Source: Marininema halotolerans (GTDB taxonomy: Bacteria > Bacillota > Bacilli > Thermoactinomycetales > DSM-45169). From it: a DNA stretch of 56,968 bases. Positions within the stretch are counted from its first letter, which is position 1. Each line of letters begins with the position of its first letter. The position numbers were made by a program, and so were the translations under genes. The stretch is from NCBI RefSeq assembly GCF_900116235.1, contig NZ_FPAA01000016.1, positions 1 through 56,968 of the forward strand, read 5' to 3'. Under the pieces are notes generated by a model. That model was not told where the DNA came from. It ran no database searches and saw only the letters and a list, made by a program, of their open reading frames with translations. Positions 34,217 to 41,932 of this stretch are shown one piece after another.

Positions 34217-34363
34217 ATGAAAAAGCTCATGGCGTTATCCCTTATCATTTCGATTTTATCTTTTGGCGTTATCTTTCTCTGTGAAACAACGAATACCCAT
34301 TCACAAGCTGCTCCACCCATCGTTGTGGATAAACCTGGCACAGAAGATCCCCGTCCACACTAA
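34217..34363 (+). CDS. Secreted signal-peptide precursor 3
   Basis: 48 codons; AGGAGG upstream. The tail differs slightly: APPIVVDKPGTEDPRPH, with Ile to Val and Ala to Arg. The common exported core is therefore DKPGTEDP. It could give a variant signal or compete with copies 1 and 2. No strong terminator separates it from lanF-1 (only a 6-bp AGATCC/GGATCT hairpin near 34381-34394 without a T tract), so the peptides and lanFEG-1 may be on one transcript. Confidence 0.8.
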   Translation: MKKLMALSLIISILSFGVIFLCETTNTHSQAAPPIVVDKPGTEDPRPH

Positions 34364-34471
34364 TAACAGAACGATCATGAGATCCAAGGATCTGAGAACG
34401 TGATTTCCCTCGCTTTGCAATACTTGAGGCTTCAACATGACTTGTCATGATTATGTATAAGGAGTGATTGG

Positions 34472-35374
34472 ATGTACGTCCTAGAAGCAAAAAACGTGAC
34501 CAAGAAAGTAGGGTCACATACGTTGATCAATAACATGTCCTTTGGTGTAGAAAAGGGACAGATCTGTGGCTTTCTTGGCCCCAATGGCGCTGGAAAAACG
34601 ACACTCATTCGTCTATTAACAGGATTGATCCAGCCGACAAAAGGCGATCTAGCGATTAATGGTATCAGTGTCACACAAAATCGAACCAAAGCTTTGATGA
34701 ACCTGGGTGCCATTGTCGAATCCCCTATCTTCTTTCCTTACTTAACAGGAAGAAAGGCCCTAACCAATTTAGCTCGATTGCATCCACAATTACCCCGTGC
34801 TCAACGAAAAGCCAAGGTGGATGAAGTATTGGAAAAGGTAAGCCTATCTCATGCGGCTGATCAAAAAGTAGGCACCTATTCTCTTGGAATGAAACAACGC
34901 CTCGGTATTGCACAGGCTCTACTCGGCGATCCCTCCGTCATTATTCTTGATGAACCCGCCAATGGATTAGATCCTATGGGAATGAGAGAGTTGCGCAGTC
35001 TGATCCTCCAATTGCGAGAGGAAACAGGCATTAGCTTCTTTATCTCTAGCCACTTATTAGATGAGTTACAACAGCTTTGTGATCATCTTGTTGTGATTAA
35101 GCAAGGGGAACTCGTTTGGAAAGGGGAACTTGGCGAAATTTCTGGCGCACCTGTCTTTGCCTATACCCTCTCCCCAGTCGAGAAAGCACAAAAGCTGATT
35201 CAGCAAAGTTACGCTGTTCAACGAATCTCTAAGAATCAACTCAATGTTGAAATCAGTGAGGATGAAATTGGGGATCTTAATAAAATTCTGATTGAAAATG
35301 GGATCCAAATTCTTAGTGTAGAGAAAAAACAAAAGCGTCTTGAAGACGCCTTTATCGAGATGGTGTCCTCATGA
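34472..35374 (+). CDS. lanF: LanF, lantibiotic immunity ABC ATPase (set 1)
   Basis: 300 residues. Walker A GPNGAGKTT, signature YSLGMKQRLG and Walker B VIILDEPANGLDP. In place of the usual Q-loop glutamine the sequence reads GAIVESP, the E-loop regarded as typical of lantibiotic self-protection ATPases. The ATG follows AAGGAG, and its TGA overlaps the start of lanE. LanFEG exporters expel lantibiotic from the membrane of the producer. A second, clearly paralogous set lies at 47608-50122. Confidence 0.92.
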   Translation: MYVLEAKNVTKKVGSHTLINNMSFGVEKGQICGFLGPNGAGKTTLIRLLTGLIQPTKGDLAINGISVTQNRTKALMNLGAIVESPIFFPYLTGRKALTNLARLHPQLPRAQRKAKVDEVLEKVSLSHAADQKVGTYSLGMKQRLGIAQALLGDPSVIILDEPANGLDPMGMRELRSLILQLREETGISFFISSHLLDELQQLCDHLVVIKQGELVWKGELGEISGAPVFAYTLSPVEKAQKLIQQSYAVQRISKNQLNVEISEDEIGDLNKILIENGIQILSVEKKQKRLEDAFIEMVSS

Positions 35375-36198
35375 TTTCCCTGATTGCAAGTGAGTGGGGT
35401 CGCCTATGGAGTCGTAAAATCACCTGGCTTCTCTTTGCGATCCTACCGATCCTCCTGTTGATCACTGGTAACCATTATCTTGGAGAGAATGATGGAATCA
35501 CACCCGGAAACCCAGGATTTACAGCTTGGGATAGCTTTCCGGTAATGGCACTGTCCAATCAATTGATGACGGTTTTTAATATGATTTTGCTCCTTCTTTT
35601 CGTATTTTCCATTACGGAAGAGTATCGAACGGGTCAACTTCGCATGGTCATGATTCGTTCCTACTCCTTCTCCCAGTTGCTCATCGCAAAATGGATCACG
35701 GTAATGGGGATCATGCTTCTCTTCCATGGTCTGTATTTCTTACTCAGTTATGTCGTAGGTGGATTGTTCTTTGATAGTTCGCCCCATCTTTTCTTTCCTT
35801 ACTACCAAGACCCGATTGGTGGCGGCCCTGCACTCACCTATACGATTCGCTACTTTGCGCTCGCGTTTCTCACACTCGTCGCAGTATCCTGGTTAATCAC
35901 CTTTTTTGCTGTCATCAGCCAATCCACTACAACCGCCATCGGCATCACATTAGGGTTCCTACTCATCTCGTTTGGCTACCCACAAATTTTACAAACCTTT
36001 ACCAAGGGACTAAACCCTCCCCTTGACGCAAAATGGTATTTCCTTTCACTCACTCAGATACAAACGGAAGGAATTGCCTTAGCTTTGGGTCAGACTTCTA
36101 AATTTCTCACTTTTAATGGCGGTGTCCTTTTTGTGTACGCCTTCGCTTTTGGCACCGCGGCATATCTCTTCTTCACCAAAAAGGACCGTTTTATCTAA
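35371..36198 (+). CDS. lanE: LanE, immunity ABC permease (set 1)
   Basis: 275 residues with six predicted membrane helices. The conserved TEEYRTGQLRMVMIRSYS segment is typical of ABC-2 permeases of the LanE/BcrB kind. It begins within the lanF stop (ATGA overlap). Works with LanG as the membrane part of the immunity exporter. Large extracellular loop between helices 3 and 4 (GLFFDSSPHLFFPYYQD). Confidence 0.9.
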   Translation: MISLIASEWGRLWSRKITWLLFAILPILLLITGNHYLGENDGITPGNPGFTAWDSFPVMALSNQLMTVFNMILLLLFVFSITEEYRTGQLRMVMIRSYSFSQLLIAKWITVMGIMLLFHGLYFLLSYVVGGLFFDSSPHLFFPYYQDPIGGGPALTYTIRYFALAFLTLVAVSWLITFFAVISQSTTTAIGITLGFLLISFGYPQILQTFTKGLNPPLDAKWYFLSLTQIQTEGIALALGQTSKFLTFNGGVLFVYAFAFGTAAYLFFTKKDRFI

Positions 36199-36211
36199 AG
36201 GAGGTAGTTTC

Positions 36212-36982
36212 ATGAAAGAGCTTTTTCTCAGCGAATGGGAACGGATATGGGCCCGGCGAAAAACCCTTGTCAGTCTTGTCCTGTTCATCTCCCTTTTAGG
36301 GTTATTCTCAACATGGCTGCATCGTGGTGCGATCGGCTTTTATACTCCGGAATTAGAAACGTCCCTCAATGCCCTTAACTTCCCGACTTTTCTACTCAAA
36401 GAGATCGGCTTTATTCTCTCGTTGATCATGCTGCCCATGTTTTTTGTGGATAGCTTCAATGGCGAATATAGCTCTGGAGCTTATCGACTCATTTTAATTC
36501 GCCCTCATTCCCGGGGCAAACTTTTACTCGCAAAGTGGCTTTCCATGGCCTCTGTCGTAGGAATCTTCCTCGGTATCGCTTTTATATTTAGCCAACTCCT
36601 TGGAAGAATTCTTTACTCAGCACCTGAATCGATCACTTTTTATCCGGGTGGGCATAGTTACACCGGTGTGGGAGCCATCGGTTATAGCCTCCTCTTCTAT
36701 CTCACATTCTTTGTGATCTATCTAGCCCTATTGGGGATTGCTAGCTTAGTCAGTTCCTTTCTCCCCAATACCATCTTGTCTTTCTTCTCAATCCTTGTGG
36801 TCCTTCTGGGTACTTTCTATACACCCGATGCCTATCATTACTTCATTCTCAATGGGGAAGCCGCTTTCCGTGTATTAAATGGAGCTGACACAACCCCCTT
36901 TATCACTTCTGTCTTTGGCGTAATCGTAGGAACTTTTCTCCTCGTCTATGCATTATGGCAACGTCGAAACTGGACAATGTAA
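36212..36982 (+). CDS. lanG: LanG, immunity ABC permease (set 1)
   Basis: 256 residues, six membrane helices; start MKELFLSEWERIWARRKT behind AAAGGAGG. FNGEYSSGAYRLILIRPHSR is the counterpart of the ABC-2 loop in LanE. Third gene of the FEG trio. Its close paralogue is 49352-50122. Confidence 0.9.
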   Translation: MKELFLSEWERIWARRKTLVSLVLFISLLGLFSTWLHRGAIGFYTPELETSLNALNFPTFLLKEIGFILSLIMLPMFFVDSFNGEYSSGAYRLILIRPHSRGKLLLAKWLSMASVVGIFLGIAFIFSQLLGRILYSAPESITFYPGGHSYTGVGAIGYSLLFYLTFFVIYLALLGIASLVSSFLPNTILSFFSILVVLLGTFYTPDAYHYFILNGEAAFRVLNGADTTPFITSVFGVIVGTFLLVYALWQRRNWTM

Positions 36983-37027
36983 CCAATTTTCATTATTAAT
37001 TACCAACGCCATAGGAGGTGGCAGACT

Positions 37028-37525
37028 GTGAGTGACATGATCATTTTGGCAGAAAATCTACAGCACTTTCCTATTTGCGAAGAGATCTCAAAGAAATCCG
37101 GGGTTAAGCCCATCTTCATTCAATCACGGCAACATTTCGAAGCGTTACTCAATCTCCTAAGGGAAAGCGAATCCGCACCCGTTGTAAGTGGTGACTTGAT
37201 CGAACTTGCCCCAGACATTCAGTTTGACCTTCGTCGTCACCTGATCCATCGACAAGGAAACGTATATCCCCTCTCGAGTACAGAATTTAAAATTATGCAG
37301 TCCCTGTCTTCTCAATTGGGAATTCCATGCCAAACGATGGATTTGATCGATGCAGTCTGGGGGGTCCATGGTCATATCGGATTAGATAGTCTCTACGTCT
37401 ATATTCGTCGATTACGTGAGAAGATCGAAAACAACCCAAGCCGTCCCCAATTGCTCATTACCCACCACGGATTCGGGTATGAACTACGTACACTCTCTTC
37501 ATTGGAGCCTACCGCTCCTCATTGA
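37028..37525 (+). CDS. EpiQ-like orphan OmpR-type transcription activator
   Basis: 165 residues with a GTG start behind GGAGGT. The C-terminal 100 residues form an OmpR-type winged helix (YPLSSTEFKIMQSL ... LDSLYVYIRRLREKIE ... ITHHGFGYEL). The first 60 residues are too short for a receiver domain and lack the phosphoacceptor aspartate pattern. This layout is that of EpiQ, the activator of epidermin genes, and fits a locus with an epidermin-like precursor. It follows lanG-1 by 45 bp. Its targets may be the AAAATGAAC direct repeats before lanA and the protease gene. Confidence 0.75.
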   Translation: MSDMIILAENLQHFPICEEISKKSGVKPIFIQSRQHFEALLNLLRESESAPVVSGDLIELAPDIQFDLRRHLIHRQGNVYPLSSTEFKIMQSLSSQLGIPCQTMDLIDAVWGVHGHIGLDSLYVYIRRLREKIENNPSRPQLLITHHGFGYELRTLSSLEPTAPH

Positions 37526-37570
37526 TTAGGCGAGACATCCAACACATCAACAAAATCAATACCCCAATTA

Positions 37571-37604
37571 AGAGTCGTTCCCCCACACGGGAACGACTCT
37601 TTCT
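37571..37604 (+). terminator. Terminator of the lanFEG-1/regulator operon
   Basis: AGAGTCGTTCCC / GGGAACGACTCT around CCACAC, followed by a T-rich tail. Confidence 0.88.
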
Positions 37605-37664
37605 CGTTTTACGAGGAGGATAACCATGATCCGCTTAACAAAGTGAAATCCATACCTCTCCTTT

Positions 37665-37738
37665 AGGCGGAGCATCGCTGACTGAAAGAGAACTGTTTCC
37701 CTACCTTCACCACGTTTTTTCCATGCCGTTCTGTCTTG
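37665..37738 (-). pseudogene. Decayed TnpB fragment
   Basis: Read on the minus strand this stretch gives [12 protein letters not shown], then FSQRCSA and a stop, clearly the same as [21 protein letters not shown] of the TnpB at the window end. About 62 of 74 bases agree without gaps. The surrounding gap (37605-37957) contains no gene and a GGGAGCA/TGCTCCC hairpin near 37807-37830. It marks an old IS200/IS605-type insertion inside the lantibiotic locus. Confidence 0.8.
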
Positions 37739-37957
37739 AGGGAGTTTGCCCCTACTCGTCCTCAGCTAATCCAAAGCGGACAGTGATTTATCACATCCTC
37801 GAGGGGAGCAAGTCTCTTGTGCTCCCACACGGTCTCCAAACACCGAACTTCTGGATAATCAATACGCACGCCCTATCGTATCCAATTTTTCATCAGCCTC
37901 AAACTTTTAGAATGCTGTTGCTTAATCGACTCCCCACTGACATCTAACAGTGGACAT

Positions 37958-37988
37958 ATAAAAAATATCCCTGATCGAACAGGGATAT
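37958..37988 (-). terminator. Terminator of the lanABTCD operon
   Basis: On the minus strand ATATCCCTG / CAGGGATAT around TTCGAT is followed by TTTTTTATA, 41 bp past the lanD stop. Confidence 0.87.
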
Positions 37989-38029
37989 GAACTACTTTCA
38001 TTAACGATAGGGAGATGGACTTACTCTAT

Positions 38030-38650
38030 TTAAGCACTATGGATAGAGGGATTTTCGGACGATGGTAAGGATTCAACAGGGATCTCTCGTGTCTGTACCA
38101 CGTTGATCAGATCACGTAGCACATGATCAGTAGGGGGCAGTAACAGATTCGGGCGTACACTTCGGGATGCAATTTCATAGGCATTGGTGCGAATGGGTTG
38201 AATAATCGTATGACCATCTTCTTCGATTGTTTGGATATTGCGTTGCACCGCTTTTTTATCCCACATCAACAAATTCATATTGGGATACACAATGAGTGGA
38301 TGTGGAGAGGCGAGTGCCGTGGAGGTAAGAAAATTCGTCGCTAAACCATTGGCCACGAGCCCAATCACATTGGCGGTGGCGGGCAAAATAATAAATACAT
38401 CCGACCATCTCGCTAATTCTACATGACTCATCGATTCTCTCCCCATCGATGGTGCGTACACTTCATCAGCAAACAAGGATACCGTAAAGGGGGGAATCAT
38501 CTGTTCAGCTGATGCTGTCATAATCACCCGTACCTGATCAAAATAGGAGCGAAACATGGCAAGGTACGGTGGCAAACCTGCAACAGCAATGGATCCTGTC
38601 ATCCCTACCAATAGTTTTTTATCTGCAAGCGCTTGGGTAGGAATTTGCAT
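38030..38650 (-). CDS. lanD: LanD, cysteine decarboxylase (HFCD flavoprotein)
   Basis: 206 residues of the homo-oligomeric flavin-containing cysteine decarboxylase family. Key features: the active-site His76 in MSHVELARW, the PATANVIG segment (90-97) that corresponds to the PASANT motif, and PNMNLLMW (123-130), the substrate-binding signature. It oxidatively decarboxylates the C-terminal cysteine of the precursor to form the enethiol that closes an AviCys ring. The precursors here end SYCC as in epidermin, so enzyme and substrate match. AGGAGG before the ATG; last gene of the operon. Confidence 0.93.
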   Translation of the reverse strand: MQIPTQALADKKLLVGMTGSIAVAGLPPYLAMFRSYFDQVRVIMTASAEQMIPPFTVSLFADEVYAPSMGRESMSHVELARWSDVFIILPATANVIGLVANGLATNFLTSTALASPHPLIVYPNMNLLMWDKKAVQRNIQTIEEDGHTIIQPIRTNAYEIASRSVRPNLLLPPTDHVLRDLINVVQTREIPVESLPSSENPSIHSA

Positions 38651-38676
38651 TTTTCATCCTCCTTCTACCCATCAAT

Positions 38677-40041
38677 TTAATGAAGTAACAATGAACGACT
38701 CCATTTACTTTCTTCTCCCTTCACATAGGAGAGTAAAGATAGACCCACACCGACGGCTCCCTCGAGCAATCCCACTTTATCTAAGCTGCGATAACCGATA
38801 GTTTGTGGTTCTAGATCTTTATACCCAAAGGGATAATCCGGATTAAAATCCTTCAATTGCCGATGAACGAGATAGTCGCGATGGATTTGTAACTGCTCAT
38901 CGTGACTGTTGTAAATCATTTGCAATGTCATTTCCAATAGACCCGCCGTTCCATGACAAATCGTAGGGGAATCGATATCCCAAAATAGCTCAGGACGATT
39001 GAATACCGATTGAAAAGCCTGCACACTGGTTGCTTTCCATCCCTCATCCTGCAAAGCTTCCCCTGCAAGATAGAGGGCTCGGGCAACTCCTGGTGTTCCG
39101 TAGCACCATGCTTCACGGTGACGATGAGAGTGGCGGACCCCTTCGGTTTCTTCCTCCCAAGCCACACGATCATTCCAATACACGCCATAGGAATCTTGTT
39201 GTTTCCAGTAGAGGATCCACTCCGTTATCCGTTGAATAGCCTCTTGTTGACCTTCTACTTCTACCCCTTCTAGCTTTGCTAACGATAAGAGAGCAAGGGG
39301 GCCAGGAACCCCGTGAGCCAGTCCGCAATTAAAATTGCCCTTAGGAAAGGATTGGCGATCTTGTTCTGTAAATTGTCCAACCTGGGGGATCCACCAACCT
39401 GGAACTGTTTCGTTATTTACGACAATGGGTTTGGATAACGCTACCAAATCAAGTAGAATCTCTTCGAGCAATTCCCTCAGTTGTGGATCATTCTTTTGTA
39501 TCAGTAGATAACGACCGATCCCCGTGATACCAACAATGATATCGTAGTATTGGGCAGATGCCCCCTGTTCCTTTTGTAGGCGAGCTCTTTCATTCCGTAT
39601 CTGCTCTTTTAACGCTTGAGCAATTTGAAGGTGAAGCCGATCGAGCAGACGACCATATCGTTCCCCACCTCGTGATGCAGTCCACGTCGCAAAAGCCACC
39701 CCTGTGATTCCACCAAATAATGAAATGCTCTGGTACCCCTTCTCTTCCAAGTATTGTTGGATGGCTAACAAATGTTGATGAGCCAACTGATCCCAGCCCG
39801 CATTTGGATCAAATCGGTCTAACTCACCATACAACAGAACTGTCCCTGGATAGCCATGGGAAAGGGATAGCTCACCCCATGGGTGTGCTTTCGCTAAACT
39901 CGAAACATTGTTGGCGTGTAATGCTACTTGACGAATGTGTTCAGGATTTTGCAAACGATCCGCGATCACTTCAATTACTTGCTCCGCATTTTTGCGAAGG
40001 ACGACTTTCCTATTGGGTGGTAATGCGAGTACAGCAGTCAT
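38677..40041 (-). CDS. lanC: LanC, lanthionine cyclase
   Basis: 454 residues. The zinc ligands are Cys313 (WCYGTPG), Cys362 and His363 (CHGTAG); the conserved His243 (NCGLAHGVPG) is the likely acid-base residue. It catalyses addition of cysteine thiols to dehydroamino acids, forming the Lan/MeLan rings. The ATG at 40041 is six bases behind GAGGGG; a longer frame overlapping lanT has no family support. Twenty-eight bases separate it from lanT. Confidence 0.95.
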   Translation of the reverse strand: MTAVLALPPNRKVVLRKNAEQVIEVIADRLQNPEHIRQVALHANNVSSLAKAHPWGELSLSHGYPGTVLLYGELDRFDPNAGWDQLAHQHLLAIQQYLEEKGYQSISLFGGITGVAFATWTASRGGERYGRLLDRLHLQIAQALKEQIRNERARLQKEQGASAQYYDIIVGITGIGRYLLIQKNDPQLRELLEEILLDLVALSKPIVVNNETVPGWWIPQVGQFTEQDRQSFPKGNFNCGLAHGVPGPLALLSLAKLEGVEVEGQQEAIQRITEWILYWKQQDSYGVYWNDRVAWEEETEGVRHSHRHREAWCYGTPGVARALYLAGEALQDEGWKATSVQAFQSVFNRPELFWDIDSPTICHGTAGLLEMTLQMIYNSHDEQLQIHRDYLVHRQLKDFNPDYPFGYKDLEPQTIGYRSLDKVGLLEGAVGVGLSLLSYVKGEESKWSRSLLLH

Positions 40042-40069
40042 TTTCTTCCCCTCTTCCTGGTTTGAGACA

Positions 40070-41932
40070 TTACGCTGGACTTTGCTGTTCTTGGTTATCG
40101 ATATACGCTGCGGCTTGCATTTGATAAAGAACGGCATAGGAACCGTTTCTCTTCATGAGGGATGCATGGGTACCACTTTCCAGGATCTCTCCTTGTTGCA
40201 TAAAAATAATGCGATCAGCATTGCGCACCGTAGAGTAGCGGTGAGAGATAAAGATTCCCATCTTATCCACAGTAAGTTCAGCAAACTTATCAAACACTTC
40301 CTTCTCTGCCTTTGGATCTAACGCTGCGCTAGGTTCATCCAGTACAAACAGAGCGGCATCACGCATATAGGCCCGTGCAATCGCAATCTTTTGCCATTGA
40401 CCACCGGAAAGTTGCACCCCTTCTTTAAACCATTTTCCAAGTTGGGTATCTAGCCCCAGCGGTAAACGCTCCAGAACGGTTGTAGCCCCAGAATTCTTTG
40501 CAGCCATCTCCACAGCTTCAGCGTGCTCAGCTTCCCTCCAATTTCCCAAGGCGATATTCTCCCGTGCGGTTAATTCATACCGGATAAAATCCTGAAACAC
40601 CGTCCCCATTAAATCCCGCCACGCTTTGACTGAATAGGAACGAATCGAGCGACCCTGGTACAAAATATCGCCCTCTTCCAGCTCATAGAGTCGAACCAAT
40701 AACTTTACGAGTGTTGATTTTCCCGATCCATTCTCCCCTACGATTGCCAAGGTCTCACCTGGTTTTAACTGAAGGTTAATATTTTTTAAGACATAGTGAT
40801 CCGTTCCTGGATAGCGAAAAGAAACATTCTGAAAGACAAACCCCGTCTGTTCCGCCTGCTTTGTTGAAACATAGGGTCGTTGAACAATGGACTCCTCTGA
40901 CTCCTCAATATCTAAGAAAGCAAACAATTGACTGACATATAGGTTATTTTGATACATGACAAATAGCGTTTGTAAAAGAGAGGAAGAAGTCGCTTGTGTC
41001 TGAGCAATCGCCTGAATATACGCCATCATCATTGCGATCGTAAGTACACCTGCAACGGTTTGCTGAACCACCAACAGTTGGGTTCCGATCACCGCACCAA
41101 TCCCCACTATCTGAAAAAACAAGGTGATTCGCATCCGTTTCAGTAATAGCTTTTTATCCTCCTTAAAAAAACGTTCGTACATTTGACGGTACTTCTCTAG
41201 AAGCAATGAACCAATACCAAAAACCTTTACCTCTTTGACAGAGGCGTCCGTCGTCATTAAGCCCAGAAAGTACGATTGTTTGCGGCGTTCTGCTGCTCGA
41301 TTCCAATCAATTTGAAACTCTTCTTCCCCCACTCGCAAGTAGGAAAAGGAGGACGTAAGAGGAATCAATAATAACACCAACGCCAACCACCATTGCCAAT
41401 AAAACAACACCCCTGCAACCGACAGAAGCGTAATTGTCCCGCCAATGATTTGCAGAATCTGTTGGAAAATTTGAAAGGGGCGAAAGGAAGAATCTTGCCG
41501 TGCCCGTTGCAATTTATCGTAAGCCTCTGCATCCTCAAAATACCGATAGGGAAGATGGTCCGCTTTTTTCATTAGCTGCATATTAATCGAATTGCTGAGG
41601 CGCTCGGAAAAGATGGCTTGATAGTTATCGCTGATGATGCGACTGATCTCCCGAAACAATGCCAATCCGGCAAATAACGCAAACACCATCAATACGGGTT
41701 GAAGGATGCCTGTTTGTTGAGCGATTCCAACTTGTGTCATTAACATCTGGGTCAACATCACACTCGCAGCGGGAATTAAACTGGTGATCCCATTTAATCC
41801 AAACACCAATAAGAAATAAAGGGGGTTCGTTTGCCAAAGAAGCTTTAAGATGCGTGGCCAATATTTAAAGGATTCCAAGACATTGCGAAAAGAGGGGCTA
41901 TTCGCCCCCTTCCTTTCACTGGTTTGTGGCAT
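40070..41932 (-). CDS. lanT: LanT, lantibiotic ABC exporter
   Basis: 620 residues: six membrane helices (about residues 35-300) fused to an ATPase domain with Walker A GENGSGKST, signature LSGGQWQK and Walker B LFVLDEPSAALD. There is no N-terminal C39 peptidase, as expected for class I systems of the NisT/SpaT type, so leader removal must happen by another protease. The start at 41932 overlaps the lanB stop by 17 bases; ribosome site GGGAGTGAGG. Confidence 0.93.
   Translation of the reverse strand: MPQTSERKGANSPSFRNVLESFKYWPRILKLLWQTNPLYFLLVFGLNGITSLIPAASVMLTQMLMTQVGIAQQTGILQPVLMVFALFAGLALFREISRIISDNYQAIFSERLSNSINMQLMKKADHLPYRYFEDAEAYDKLQRARQDSSFRPFQIFQQILQIIGGTITLLSVAGVLFYWQWWLALVLLLIPLTSSFSYLRVGEEEFQIDWNRAAERRKQSYFLGLMTTDASVKEVKVFGIGSLLLEKYRQMYERFFKEDKKLLLKRMRITLFFQIVGIGAVIGTQLLVVQQTVAGVLTIAMMMAYIQAIAQTQATSSSLLQTLFVMYQNNLYVSQLFAFLDIEESEESIVQRPYVSTKQAEQTGFVFQNVSFRYPGTDHYVLKNINLQLKPGETLAIVGENGSGKSTLVKLLVRLYELEEGDILYQGRSIRSYSVKAWRDLMGTVFQDFIRYELTARENIALGNWREAEHAEAVEMAAKNSGATTVLERLPLGLDTQLGKWFKEGVQLSGGQWQKIAIARAYMRDAALFVLDEPSAALDPKAEKEVFDKFAELTVDKMGIFISHRYSTVRNADRIIFMQQGEILESGTHASLMKRNGSYAVLYQMQAAAYIDNQEQQSPA

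Noticed and set aside
37723-37947. A 74-codon open frame in the gap between the EpiQ-like gene and lanD
   Set aside because: No ribosome site, no recognisable protein, and it overlaps the TnpB scar; treated as non-coding.
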